64,000 bases of DNA from Cercis canadensis (Eukaryota > Streptophyta > Magnoliopsida > Fabales > Fabaceae), in NCBI GenBank assembly GCA_003255065.1, contig QAOA01008484.1, positions 415,259 to 479,258 of the forward strand, written 5' to 3'. Position numbers and translations under genes: made by a program. The notes below the pieces were generated by a model, which was not told the DNA's origin, ran no database searches, and saw nothing but the letters and a program-made list of their open reading frames with translations. Every line of letters begins with the position of its first letter. Positions within the stretch are counted from its first letter, which is position 1. Shown here in pieces: positions 34,147 through 46,178 of this stretch.

Positions 34147-34700
34147 ATAAAAAAAATCAAAAATAAAAGAAAAGAAAAAAACAACATAATAATGACTAGC
34201 TCAATTTTAAGTAGCCAGCTAGCTCTGTTTTTAATTGTGTATAGCAAAATCGTCTGGTTTAAAAATTTTGCAATTATTTTGCTTTATAATTTTGGAATAA
34301 GTGTTTGTTTATTGAATGTTTTTTTTCGCTTTCAAGTTAGTGAATTGTGAGGTCAGAAGCTTGCAGGGACCAGTGGTATTGAGTGGTCTCAGTTTCTTGT
34401 GTGATTGAGGCTGTGAATTATATATCCACAGGCCACGTGGGGCGAGGTGAGCCCAGCGAAATGAATTCCCATACAAGAATCAAAATATCCTTCAAAATTA
34501 AGGAGAAAAAAGTTAGGTGAGAAAATGGGAATGTAAAGATGATTTTTTACTGTTAGAATTCCCCACCAAAAAAAAATGAGAAAAAGAAGAGTAAAGTCAA
34601 AAGTGGTGTGGGCTTAAAGAAAACTCTCTCATCGATTCCCTAATGAAGAATTTAAGAGAAAACACGAAGAGTGGTATGAAAATGGGTTTTGGATATTAAA
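34147..34700 (-). promoter_or_regulatory. Upstream region of the GNAT gene
   Basis: This should hold the 5' UTR and promoter of the minus-strand gene. It is AT-rich, with a CCACGTGG G-box core at 34433-34440, about 290 bp before the ATG. No unambiguous TATA box was chosen. Confidence 0.4.
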
Positions 34701-34709
34701 AAAAAAAAA

Positions 34710-35290
34710 AAAGTTAAGCCTATTGTTTTTCTCTCACTTGACACCTTTTTTTTTTCTCTGCAAGTGGCTGATAGTGCTATTCAAAATTATACTTTTCAGC
34801 TTGAAAGCATGCCATTTTTAAAAAAAAAAAGTCGTGACTTGTAGCGTCGAAACAACATTTTAGAACAATAATATCATATTTTCGTCGCTAAAAGCGTTGT
34901 ATCTTTTTTTTCAAAGAAAAAATAACAATTGAAGTGGAAGAAATAAATACCTATACACATGGATGATCAGTATGAACATTTACTATCTAAGCATCTGTAT
35001 ATGTAGTTATTTGTTCCCCTTCGTTTGTTATTTTTTCTTTTTTTTTCAAGAAAAAAGAAAAAAAAGAAAGAAAAAAAAAAGATAGGATGCTTTTAGCAAC
35101 AAAAATATGATATTTTTGTCCTAAAATGTTTTGTAGCCACGATATTGTTGCCACTACAAGTCACGAAATTAAAAATAATAAATAAAGAGAAATGACATCT
35201 TTAAGCTTAAAAGCCCTATTTTTAATGGTGCTATCAGCCACCTGCAAAGAAAAAGGTGTTAAGGCAAGAGAAAAATATCGGTATTTTTAG
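34710..35290. repeat. Large foldback repeat upstream of the GNAT gene
   Basis: Left-arm blocks CTGCAAGTGGCTGATAGTGC, GTCGTGACTTGTAG and AACATTTTAGAACAATAATATC pair with right-arm blocks GGTGCTATCAGCCACCTGCA, CTACAAGTCACGA and ATATGATATTTTTGTCCTAA. The span is about 560 bp with a centre near 34970. It resembles a MITE of a few hundred bases per arm. No transposase. Confidence 0.75.
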
Positions 35291-35949
35291 TAATATTTTC
35301 AAAACATCTGTATTTGTAGATTTTTTTGCAAATCCTCAATATTGAAGTTAAAATCCCTTCAGTTGATAATAGTGGGCATTTGCAGCAAAACTTTTTTTTT
35401 TCATAGCGTTCTTTCCAAATTTTAGATTCATTTATTTTTTTCTCTTTTATTATTATTATTATTATATTAATTTAAAAATAATATTTGATTCTAAAAATAA
35501 AATAATACAAATCAGGCCAGCTCATTTATACATAAGGCCAGGCCCAGTTAAATTTTGTATCTTCCCAAATTATTTGATGTCTAATGCTTGAATGTTAAGT
35601 TTGCAGTGTGTTATCAGTTTTAATGAATTGTTAAATCAAAAAGCAACTTGGAATGATTTTCTCATATAAAATGTACAAAACTGACTCCTAGTATGTGTGC
35701 TTGGCTTCTCGCTTCTTGCATTAATTTTCAAATAATCAAATTGGCAAATAGATCATTGGGAGTTTTATTCTTTATATTCGTATGATTTTGGAAACATTCT
35801 ATATTATGGTTTATTGTACTTAGAATACTATCACTGAGACAATCTAGGTAGATATGCATCCTTTTCAATGGTTTGAACATTAAAAACCCTTGGCATAAAA
35901 AATTGTGTTCTACTAGATGGCCATTTTGTCACTATTTTTAAGAGTTAAC
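35291..35949. other. AT-rich intergenic sequence
   Basis: No gene, RNA or clear repeat beyond simple AAT/TTA runs was found. Confidence 0.5.
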
Positions 35950-35952
35950 AGT

Positions 35953-37821
35953 CACTACAAAAAAAAAAAAAAAAATATCTGTTTTCCAACGAAAATTTTT
36001 CTGTTGGAATTTTCCAACAACAGACATTTAAAAAAAAATCCAATGAAACTTTGTTATGTTAGAATTCCATTTAGAAGGGGGGAGAATTTTTTTCAAAATT
36101 TCAACGGAATATATTGATAGAACTTTTTAAAAATTAATTTTTAAAATTTTAACAGTCCCTTGGAATTTTATAAAATTAATATTTATTTTTTTTTTATTTT
36201 TTATTTTTTAAGTGAAACACACTGTTTCACTAATGCATTCAATTTGTTTTTGAATTTTTCTTAAATTCCAATGGAATAATTCCATTAGAATTCAAAAATT
36301 CAAATACAACCGAGTTCCCCATCTTTCTCTCTCACTTATCACTTTCTTCTTCTTCACCCAAATAACTCTTCTCTCTTTTTCTCTCTTCCCCTCCCTCCTC
36401 CAATCCTCCATTTTTAGTGGCCTTGTCCATTTTCTGGTAAATTTTTGGCATCATTCTTCCATTTACAGTGTGTGGGTTGAGCTCTCCTTCCTTAGGTAAG
36501 TTTTTCAATTATCCAAAATTCAAATCCCCTTTCTCCCTTCTCACTTTGATTTAGATTAGTTTGTTGTTATTATTTTGTTTTAATTGGTGGATTGAAGTTA
36601 AAATGACATGTAGAAGTAGTTAGATTGCATAATTACAAATTGGGTGCATGATTAGTTGTTTAATTTACGGTTTAAATCGAGTCTGAAAATGGGATGCCCA
36701 AATTGACAATATTTGGATTTTATTTTGTTAAATTTGTTTAGGGGTTTTGATATATGGGTGGTTTGAAGTTGTTTAATGAATTTGTGTTATTTTTTTTTTA
36801 TGGAATATGGTATTTTTTTTTTACTATTAGAGCAATTATGNTTTTATTATTAGAGTAATTATGTTTGAATTTAAAAATAGAAAAATAGATACTGTAATTT
36901 TTTTTAGTTGAATTTCTTTAGGGCTTTTGCTGTATGGGTGGTCTGAAGTTGTTTTATGATTTTTAGGTATTTTTTTTATGGAATATGAAATTTGTGTATT
37001 ATTAGGATAATTATGTCCTAATTTAAAAATAAAAAAAATAGATAGTGTAATTTTTTTTTAGTTGAATTTCTTTAGGGCTTTTGATGTATGAGTGATTTGA
37101 TGTTGTTTTATGATTTTAGGTATTTTTTTATGGAATATGGAATTACTTATGCTATTGCTCAACTTATGCATTTTTTAGACATGAAATGCTTTTTTTTTTT
37201 TTTTTTTTTTTTTTTNTCTTGAATTCTTTCTAATATTTTCTTCTAAATATTTTTTGTAGGTTGGGGAAGAATGAGCTACAAAGCATTTTTTACTTTTGAA
37301 GATATATTGCACATCTAGTTTTGTTGAATATGTTGAAGACTAATTATGTAGATGATAAACTTGATGTAATTATTTGATATTTAAATTTTTGTACTCAATA
37401 CATTACTAACTTATAGGAATTATTTATTGAAAAGGATATTTGTGAATAGTCTATTTTAATTTTTAAGAAATATTATTTAAGAATTTACCTTTAAAATTTA
37501 AAAAAATAAGAAAACTTAGGAAATTCCAACAGGAATTCTATTCTGTTGGAATTTCAAAAAAAAATAAAAGAAAAATTGAAATTTTTTAAAAAACAAATTT
37601 AAGATTTTAAAATATATTAAAAATAATTTTTTTAAAATTTCAATGGTATTTTTTCGTTGAATTTTTATTTTCTCACACTCGAATTATGACAAAATTTCTC
37701 TGTTGGAATTTTTTTTCATTGTAGTTCAAAATTTCAATGGCACATTTTCTGTTGGAATTTCCATTAAAATTTAGAATTCAAACAAAAATTTATGTTAAAA
37801 TCCAAATATTTTTATGCAGTG
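35953..37821 (+). mobile_element. Non-autonomous CACTA element, 1869 bp
   Basis: It starts CACTACAA (35953-35960) and ends with the decayed terminus TATGCAGTG (37813-37821), flanked by the 3-bp duplication AGT (35950-35952 and 37822-37824). Subterminal TTCCAACGG-like and TCTGTTGGAATT motifs occur at both ends, as in the large CACTA element at the window start. A pyrimidine-rich leader and a GGTAAG donor (about 36495-36500) survive, but no transposase domain does. The middle holds tandem repeats. Confidence 0.88.
36729..37150 (+). repeat. Three imperfect tandem repeats in the small CACTA element
   Basis: The block TTGAATTTCTTTAGGGCTTT followed by a TATGGGTGGT-like and a GAAGTTGTTTTATG-like segment recurs at about 36731, 36907 and 37061, spaced 155-178 bp, each with a TTTTTTTATGGAATATG tail. 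An N (36841) falls in the first unit, and another (37217) in a poly-T run just after the array. Confidence 0.75.
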
Positions 37822-37824
37822 AGT

Positions 37825-38713
37825 AAAGTGTAAAATGGAAGGTAGTTGCCCAGCGTCTTCATATCAAAATTTGGGTAGCAATGTTTAAGAGGGAGTAAAT
37901 ATTTGGAATTTTGAGATAATGAGTAGGTTTCCTATCTTAACAGAGGCCCACCATTGATATTAAAAGAGAAAATAATAGAAGACTTTGATTTAAATGTCTA
38001 TGAAATTTGATTTGGAAAGGTTATTTTGGATAGAAGGAAGGAGACCTGAGAATAAAATGAATTACACGAAATTACTTCTCCTTGTGGACATGTAATATGA
38101 ATGAAATTAGCAATTATGTAAAATATATATTATGTATGTTTATTCAAATTGTTTCAAAGCATTAAAGACTTCGAAGGGAATCTATAGTTTTTGTTCATAC
38201 TTTTGCCTAGAAAGTTCGTAAACTATTCAATCAGTTAATATAAAAATATTGTCATTCTATATTCTTTCTAGTTTTTTTTTTTTTGTTTTAATAGTAAAGA
38301 TATCTTTAGATCAAGTTTTTGCGTACTGAAACTAAGTCCCTCCCAAGACAAATTTAAAGGCACACCCCCTGTATTGACTTGGTATATTAAGGGGAACAAT
38401 TCCCCTAACATTTGCATAAAGAAAATGTATGAAAAACAAGAATATAAAAGTATCATTTTCCAACTTAAAAAGCTTGGATTTTATTAAATTGCCGATGTGG
38501 CAAGATAAAAACCAACAGTTTTTTAACTAAATTCCGTGGATAAGATTCATCCTGTTCAACTTTTCCCACATAAAGTTAAAATCTAAAGACTATAGCTTAC
38601 ATGATTTATTTTTCACAATAAACATGGAACCAGAAGTAGATATTAGGATAAAACAATTTCCTTGCCTGTAAATCAGCAACTTATGCGTCATTATTTTTTT
38701 TACACCTGGTTTC
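37825..38713. other. Intergenic sequence, no gene
   Basis: AT-rich, without coding match. The only longer frame (minus, near 38268-38456) is unrecognised and is probably random. Confidence 0.5.
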
Positions 38714-38866
38714 TTATTTCTTACAGAACCTCACAAGACCAGGAATATGGGCATTGATCATGTAGCTTGTCCAATCAATAGTCTTGGGATCAAAGTTAAA
38801 TTCATTATCTATATCAGCAAACACCTTTGTTGCCATTCGTAAATTTTCTGTGTTCTGGTCGTCAAA
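38714..38866 (-). pseudogene. Fatty acyl-CoA reductase (FAR) last-exon remnant
   Basis: The minus strand encodes FDDQNTENLRMATK, then FNFDPKTIDWTSYMINAHIP and GLVRFCKK with TAA at 38714-38716. This matches the C-terminal part of plant alcohol-forming fatty acyl-CoA reductases (NTExLR, FDPKxIxWxxY, HIPGVV). A TAA immediately precedes FDDQ in frame, and no other FAR exon is seen in the adjoining sequence. It is a leftover of a degraded or transposed gene of the wax and suberin alcohol pathway. Confidence 0.72.
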
Positions 38867-39646
38867 TTATTCAACCAAAATATTTTAACACAAATTAATA
38901 ATGGAAACTCCACTGTTACATCTGCATTCTATCACCCTCATTGATTATTTGATAGATCGTGGTATACTTAAGTTTTGTGTATGAATTTTTAATATATATT
39001 AGGATTTTAAATAATAAAAATTATTAAAATAAAAAATCCCTAATTTATTTTTAAATAATTTTTATTTTTATTTTTGTTACTAATCACATTATTATGTTAC
39101 AATTTTATTACTTTTATTCAGAACAAGTTAAATTATAGCTTTAACCCCTTTAATTTATAAAAAAAAGTTTCAATTTATTCTCTCTTAATTTAATTTCAAC
39201 TCAGATTAAAAAATAATAATTTTGACAATGCGACTTTCTTAATTTTTCAATTGAATTGAATTTAATCCAAATATAAAACAGATCAAAGAAAAAAAAAAAG
39301 AGCCACCATACGGTGCGTTTTGTAAACTTTTTGAACCCTTGAAGGTTCTAGTAGTTCATCTGCTAGAACCCCTTTCCATCTTCTTCTCCGATGTACTTGA
39401 ACCACCATCAACGAACCCGAAATCACCCACTTCGGATCTGACTCGGTGGAACCCAGCTGAGTGGACTCGTTCAACTCCACCTTCCCTGCACGGCCACCAC
39501 CAGTGTACGAGAAAAACGCCTTCACCGGAAACTCGCCAAATTTCGCAGACGCCGTCATTGTCGTTCCTCAGCAATTACCCTGTTTCTAGAATATTTTTTT
39601 TGGGAATTTCTGGTTTCAATTTATTCAGTAGAAGTAAGCCATTTCC
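38867..39646 (+). promoter_or_regulatory. Upstream region and 5' UTR of the SWC2 gene
   Basis: AT-rich to about 39290, then a GC-richer stretch (39300-39560) typical of a plant 5' UTR leads to the ATG at 39647. Several short frames in the 5' UTR region are not conserved by eye. No clear TATA box is seen, which is common for housekeeping chromatin genes. Confidence 0.4.
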
Positions 39647-42600
39647 ATGGAGACCTCAGGCAGAGAGGAGGAGGCAGCTGTTTTCCTTGACCGGACATCT
39701 CGAGCCACAAGAGGGAAAAGGTAAAAAATTCATAAATTATTACTAGTTTGATTTTAATGTGTTTATCTACTTTAATCCCATATGAAAATATTGACTCTAA
39801 ATTCATGGGGTTCATTTTGTTTTTCTCTTTCATTAAGGATGACAAAGCTGCTTGATGAGGAAGTAGAAGAGGATGAGATGTTTTGGAATCAGGAAGCTCT
39901 CAATGAGGTACTTGTGTTGCTTTTATACTTGTTTGCTGATTAGTTTGCTTCTGTTGGGTTGGACAAATAGTACTTAATTTAAATTTTTTTTGTTGGATAA
40001 TGGATAGCAAGAGGTTGTGTTAGATATCCTTTCTAATATGATGCTAATGTTCACAGTTGAATCTAAAATGTTATAGTGATGAATCTTTGCTACTGCATAG
40101 TATATACCCATTTAAGTTTATGCCCTTTGCAGGAAGAGAATGATGATAACTATGAAGAGGAGCCGGAAGTTGCCGATGAATTTGATAGTGATTTTGATGA
40201 AGATGTGAGCTACTTACAGTTGTTTACAGCTTCAGTTCATATGCTCATTTCAATTACTCTATATAATCTTTTTTGTTATTTATTGAACTCTTGCTTAGGA
40301 ACCTGAACCTGATGAAGAAGCTGAAAATGACGGTGAAGAAAGGTTGGTTTATTTCCTCTTAGCTTAAGTTCATAATGTCTAGATATTCATTTGGTAAAAT
40401 ATTTGAAATTTGAGTTTTATTATAGGATACAAAAAAAGAAGCGACTAATATTTCCTGGAAAGACATTGGCAAAGAAGAAAAAGAAGAAGAAAATCCTATC
40501 TAAATTAGAAAGTTCTCCCAAGGATGATAAATCAACACAACAGTCTATTTTAGAGGAACATCATGATGTACTGGATGATGCAGGGGAGAGAATGATAAGG
40601 AAATCCACCAGAACTTCAGTGATTGTTAGGCAAGCTGAGAGAGATGCGATACGTGCTGCTCTGCAAGCAACGTCAAAGGTCAGTCCTACTCCTAAGAATG
40701 AAATTAGCCCTCAGACGTGCTATGCATGTGTGAATGGGTGCTGTTTAAGGGATAATTTAGAGTCTCAACAGTGTTTTTCCAATTCTGCTGCATCATTATG
40801 CCCTTTTCTTCTGGTGCCATGTCTCATAATTTATTTATTTTTATCTTCTCTCTTTTTGAGTTTTGATATTTGGCCAGTCTTTTAGTTCTCTTAGCCTAAA
40901 GTAATGCTCAATGCTAGGATAGATATATTATAAAGTTTTGAATTATCTTTGAAGTGATATGGCATGTAAACTAGAAGTGATGCTCAATGCTGGGGTAGAT
41001 ATTTTATGACGTTATGAAGTGTCCTTAAAGAGGTGATTAATCCAATATATTGTAGAACTGACTACTGAGGTCTTAACTAATTTTCTTGAAACGTACCTGC
41101 TAACGTAAAATATCTAATCAGCTTTATGTAGTCCAGTTATGTGGTTGTTGATATGCTGTTTTGGCCGATATTGGGAAACATTGCAACTCATCATGTTCTA
41201 ACTCCACTTCTCTTGCTGCTAATATGCTTTCTTTTATTTATTTACTATGCTGTCCTATCTCTTCTAGAGTGTTTGTGCTGGGCTGAGTATTATCTTCATA
41301 ATGCAGACTGAAGTGATGGTTGATGAAATTTATGTTTAACTGTATCAATTCTATTTCTAGATGTATATATGAAGTGGGATTTAGAGTTTAATTGTGAGTT
41401 ATCTGGAAATTTAGGGTTTAGTTGTTTGGGTCTTAGTATATCTTATTGCTAATTGGGTTAGGTTTTTGTTATATACCTTGATTACTTGAGTCTTTAAGTT
41501 TAGCTTACTTGTAGTACTAAGATTAGGGTTATTTGGGTTGCCGTTGCCTATAAAAGGCTTAGTATTTATCTAGGGATTTTAGTCCTGATTTGAATTTTTG
41601 TTTTGACCATAGTCTTGATTTGAAATTGGTTAATCAGATTTTTGAGTGTTTTCCATGTTGTTCTTGGTTTTCCCTTCCTATTCAGATTTTTAGCTAACAT
41701 GCATACAAAATTGTAAGATTGTTTTATCTCTATTTGCTTTAAGATACTATATGTGAATAGGGCTTTATCTCAATTTCCTCATCTTATTAGTTTTGAGATT
41801 ATTTTTTTGGACTGGGTGCTTTCTTTTTTCAGCCGATTAAAAGAAAAAAGGAAGGTGAGGAGAAGAGAATGACCCAAGAGGAGATGCTTTTGGAAGCTGC
41901 TCAAACAGGTCTAGATCATAACACTAAACCTCTATTGACTGTTTGAAACTTTTATTTGTTTGAGTTTCTGAAGATCATTTGGAATTTTGATTGCATTAAT
42001 TTTGAATTTGCAGAACTTATGAACCTCCGAAATTTGGAGCGTGTTTTAGCTAGAGAAGAAGAAGTTAAGAGAAGAGCAATTGTACATAAAGATGTTTATA
42101 ATGGACCACAGATGCGATACATCTCAAAAAATGGCAAGAATTTTAATATATAATATGTCTTTGAATACCACATTGTATATGTAACGGGTTTGGCATCATT
42201 GATTGGTGTTATTTTACATGTGAAAATCTTTGATGTTTGCAGGTTGTTCATATTTAGAGTTCAGCAAGGGATTGTCGTTTCAGTCAGAAATTTCCACGAC
42301 ATCTGTACCATGTAAGTACATCAGATGCTCCACACTGGCATTTAAATCACATTGAAAATGGTGGTGCATTTTCTGTCAAAGAATGTGATATATGCAGTTT
42401 CTCTATCCATGAATTTAGTAGCATGTGAGAACAAATTCCTGGCTATTATGATAGAAACTGTTAATAGCATTGCTTTCGGCACTAGCATTTTTGAGTAATA
42501 GATCCTCATTCCCATTAAATTTAATCCAATTATTAATTATGTTATATCATATGAAGAATTCCCTGATTCCATAGAAAAGGATTGCGTAAGATAAACAGTT

Positions 42601-45600
42601 TTTGCTCCTTTCTCACTGCTTTGTCATTGTTCTAAGTCTGCCTTGAACTGTCCAAAGAGGAAGCAGCTTCAATGAATTGTGTGTGTGTGTACGTGTCTGT
42701 GTTGAACCTTCTGTGATGGTAATTATGTATTACATAAAATAACATATTTTACAAGTGCTCTTTTACTTATATGCTCTTATTTATGCTTCTTTCAGATCCA
42801 GATAAATCTGTTTGTGCAATTACAGGTTTGCCTGCCAAGTAAGTGCTCATCTACCTATTTGGTGGTTATTGCTTAATTCCTTTACCTTTCTGTTTGGGAC
42901 AAGAGCAGAATTGATGTAGCCCGGGAGTAATTTTAGTTATATTTTAAGGTTGGTTAGAAATGGGAAATGAGGAAATGGATGGGTTCTAGGTGTGGGATGA
43001 TGTGGATGAATGAATGTGGGAGGAGTCCGCCTCCTTGGACAGAAATCTGAAGAATTCAGATTGTGCACTTAAACTGAAAGAAAACTTTCAGAAAGTATAA
43101 AAGCTGAAAATAATTCACTAAAATTCTGCTGAAAGTACATAGAAAACTCCTATATATAGACCCTTCATAGGATCTAGAATAGACTGGACTGTTTCTAAAC
43201 TTACTTTTGACTGACTCACCAACTACTTTTGACTGCACAGATACCTAATGGAAAATCTTCCAAGACTTGTTAATGACACAGCTGACTACACACATAAAAT
43301 TATGACTCCTACTAACTAATAAATACCTAGATTTTTCTAAGGGCTTATATTTGACTATTTGTTATGAATACAAAAATACATAAGGATTTTTACTAGGCTA
43401 TCTACATCAGGAATGCATCTGCTATTTGGAGTTAATTGATATGCTTTTTTCTCTAGTGCATCTAATGAATATATGGTTTTTGGATTTAGGCGTCCTTTAT
43501 ATGCGAATTTTGCTTCTAAATAGGCCTACCTAGAAGAATCGGTGTGATAGATTGAGGATTTGAAAGGTTCAGTTTAAATTGGGTATTGGTGGGAAAATGC
43601 TAATCTTGCTCATGAGTTTTTCTGTTGGGAGGGTGGCACAAAGGAAGGTAGAGCATTTAAGAAGGTAACTCTGTCAGGCATTCACATTCATAACAGAAAC
43701 GCTATTAAATTTATTCATCAAGCAAAACTGATTTTCTATTAACTTTTTGCCAATAACTACAAAGGGTGTACTCTTTAGCTATTAGGGAAGGCTCATTAAT
43801 AGGGTCATTTTCTCATACTCCTACATGCACATCTTACTTTGTTGTGATGAATTAGGATTCAAGCTCTCAACTCTCAAGTCTCAACCCTTAAAGTTAAAAC
43901 CAAAAAAATAAATAAAACTGATATCACATCTAAGAACCTTGTGGCGTTAAGGAGTTATAAACTGAGGGCATCTGATAGGCTTTAAGCTTTAGAAAAGTTC
44001 AACGGGGGATTGGGGGAATTAGAAGGAGTAGAAAGAGAAACGAAAGACCATAAGAGAGATATTCACTTCCAGTTAGCAAGTCAAACTGATTATAAGAGCA
44101 AGGCCTTTATGTAGGTGAGTGCAAATTGTTATAATTCTAGAACCATAGGCTAACCAGTTTCCTAGCAGAAAATACTCTTCCTAAATGAATGGAAAATGCC
44201 AAAAATTGAAGGCTTAATACTATAACTGCTTTCACTTATGCTGACCTTGGTTTTTAGTAGATGTCTTGAAAATTTTACCTTATTTTGTTATCATTACCAC
44301 ATAATGAATTTTCTTTGGAACAATGTAGGTACTGTGATCCAAAGACTGGGCTGCCTTATGCAACTAAAGAAGCTTTTAAAATAATTCGTCAACGGTATGG
44401 CTATTCTTGGTTTCTAGTAATCTTTCCCATATGTCTGCTGTATGCTTACATTTTTTTTTTTCCAACAAAGTTATATTAGTATATACATCATTTTGTTATT
44501 CTTGATGATACTATAACTATTTATGACAGAAGTGACAAAAATTATATATTTTTGTGTTATCAAATGCTGTTTTTGGCTTTTCTCTATTTATTATTTTTTG
44601 GAATAATTGCTCAAATATTCCTGTGAAAGTAGGGTTCCAGACACAACTGCCTGCTAGAAAATGTAATTATTAGGTTATTTTGTGTTAAGAATGCTACATA
44701 ATACTTTACAATTTAATAGGCAGGAAAGTAGAATACATTTGCAGGAAAGTTCAAACTGATGAGTATAGATGTCATCTTGAGAGGGAATAATCTATACTAC
44801 TATAAAGTGAACACACCATTTTGATCTCACAAATTCAGATTAGCTTTTTATTCTAGAATTTATATAACTTACATATTTTATAAGTATGCACATACTCTTT
44901 GGCTCTATTTGGCTAGAGCAAAATGCTTGAGTTCTTAAGTAGACATATCTGTCTGTAGATTTAATGTTGGACAGGATTGTGTTCTTGGCCTTTCTTTAAT
45001 GCTATGAACATGGTTTCTTTAAGGGCATTTCCTTTACCACCATGCAGAGAGATTGGAGAGCCATATCATTTTGATTTTTCTCTTCCGTTTTTTTTTTCTG
45101 TTATACTTCTACTCTGGGAGGATATCTTATCCTCCTCTTCCTTTGGTGCTTTTGGTGAATCTTGGGTCTGTCCACAGAACCTGGAGCAGTTCTTGTTAAT
45201 TTACTTAAAAGGGTTTTGGGAGAATTAAGCAGGGGAAGATCTCCTGCGGGTGTGTTGTTTTCTGCAGCTGTATGGTGTCTTTGATTGGGATATAATACTT
45301 GTATTATTAAGGAGAAATATACGCCTTTTCTCTTGCTCTGGGGTAGGGTTGTCTTCTTGGCTTCTCTTTGGTGTTCAGCACATGGTTTTCTTCAGGGGTT
45401 TCTTTGTTAGATATGCAGAGGGAGGGTTTTATTATATTGTATTCCTGCTTATTAACTGTTTGACTATTTTTCAGTTTTTTGAGGAAGATATCTGATCTTC
45501 TGTCTTTGTATTCTCTCTTTCTTATTAATAAAATTTCTTATTTTATTCAAACAAAGGAAAAAAAAAATTAAAAAGAACTACTCACAACTCAGGCTTTTCT

Positions 45601-45907
45601 CTTTTTAATGGTTTAACTTAGTTATTTTAAACTATCCTCATTTCCCATATGCAAATAAGAGATAAGGATATGGTGAGCAGTTTTTATATGTTGTTTTCGT
45701 TAATCTATTTATGCATATAATGGGGTTGGACAGTTAATGGTGGCTTTTGGTTTTGTAATATTAATGCAATGTTCATTAAACTCTAATTTTGGACCATATG
45801 CCTAACTAAAATTAAGACAAAGTTGCTGGTTACATATTCTTTCACATCTATTTTGTCATGTTTTGAATATCTTACAGAAAGCAGTTAATGATTATTTGGG
45901 TTGTAAT

Positions 45908-45950
<43 letters not shown>

Positions 45951-46178
45951 NTTTTTTCCTCTGTATTAACTGGTGGATTATTTTGCAGTTTTCTTGATGA
46001 AAATGCTGGCACTAGAAAGGAAATGGACATGGGGTGCTTATATGATTCAATCTCTGGGAAAGGATTTTCAGTTAAGCAAAAGAGATCACTAATGCCAAAC
46101 AAAAATGGACCTTCATATTTTCGGTACTTGGCTCGTTTCCGTAGCATTCCTGCTATGGAAGATGAACTTTCTGATTAG
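39647..46178 (+). CDS. SWC2: SWR1 complex subunit 2 (YL1/VPS72 homologue), 11 exons, intact
   Basis: Exons: 39647-39720, 39838-39907, 40133-40204, 40299-40342, 40426-40678, 41833-41908, 42014-42133, 42243-42311, 42796-42838, 44329-44394, 45989-46178; total 1077 nt, 358 aa, close to plant SWC2 length. All phases agree. The protein has the YL1 start (FLDRTSRATRGKRMTKLLDEE and EDEMFWNQEALNE), long acidic runs, a basic Lys-rich stretch (exon 5), a Glu/Arg-rich helix (exons 6-7) and the YL1 C-terminal domain (VCAITGLPAKYCDPKTGLPY, exons 9-10). In yeast and plants this subunit binds H2A.Z-H2B and serves the SWR1 remodeller that deposits H2A.Z in the nucleus. Ten introns: nine GT-AG and one GC-AG (intron 7). 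The start was chosen because it gives the conserved SRATRGKR join across intron 1. Confidence 0.95.
40679..41832 (+). other. Intron 5 of SWC2
   Basis: 1154-bp GT-AG intron (GTCAGT to TTTTTCAG), T-rich, without a recognisable inserted element. Confidence 0.8.
42912..43409. mobile_element. Solo LTR in intron 9 of SWC2
   Basis: A 498-bp segment starts TGATGTAG and ends CTACATCA, with 8-bp inverted ends, flanked by AGAAT (42907-42911) and GGAAT (43410-43414), a 5-bp target duplication with one change. A TATATATAG core at about 43151 could be its promoter. No internal retrotransposon part is present. It sits harmlessly within the intron. Confidence 0.75.
44395..45988 (+). other. Intron 10 of SWC2, with a possible degraded insertion and a poly-T tract
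   Basis: The middle (about 44890-45560) is less AT-rich than the rest and ends with TTAATAAAATTT and a short A-rich run, like the 3' end of a retroposed transcript, but no protein match is visible. A tract of about 50 T with an N at 45951 lies just upstream of the acceptor TTTTGCAG (45981-45988). Confidence 0.4.

Noticed and set aside
39339-39746. 135-codon frame overlapping SWC2 exon 1
   Set aside because: It uses another frame; the conserved SWC2 N-terminus is read from the ATG at 39647.
44977-45495. Hydrophobic frames in SWC2 intron 10
   Set aside because: T-rich sequence gives Phe/Leu-rich frames. No family match, and the region is spliced out.
45872-46178. Frame running through the poly-T tract into the last SWC2 exon
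   Set aside because: The exon begins at the acceptor at 45988. The upstream part is homopolymer translation.
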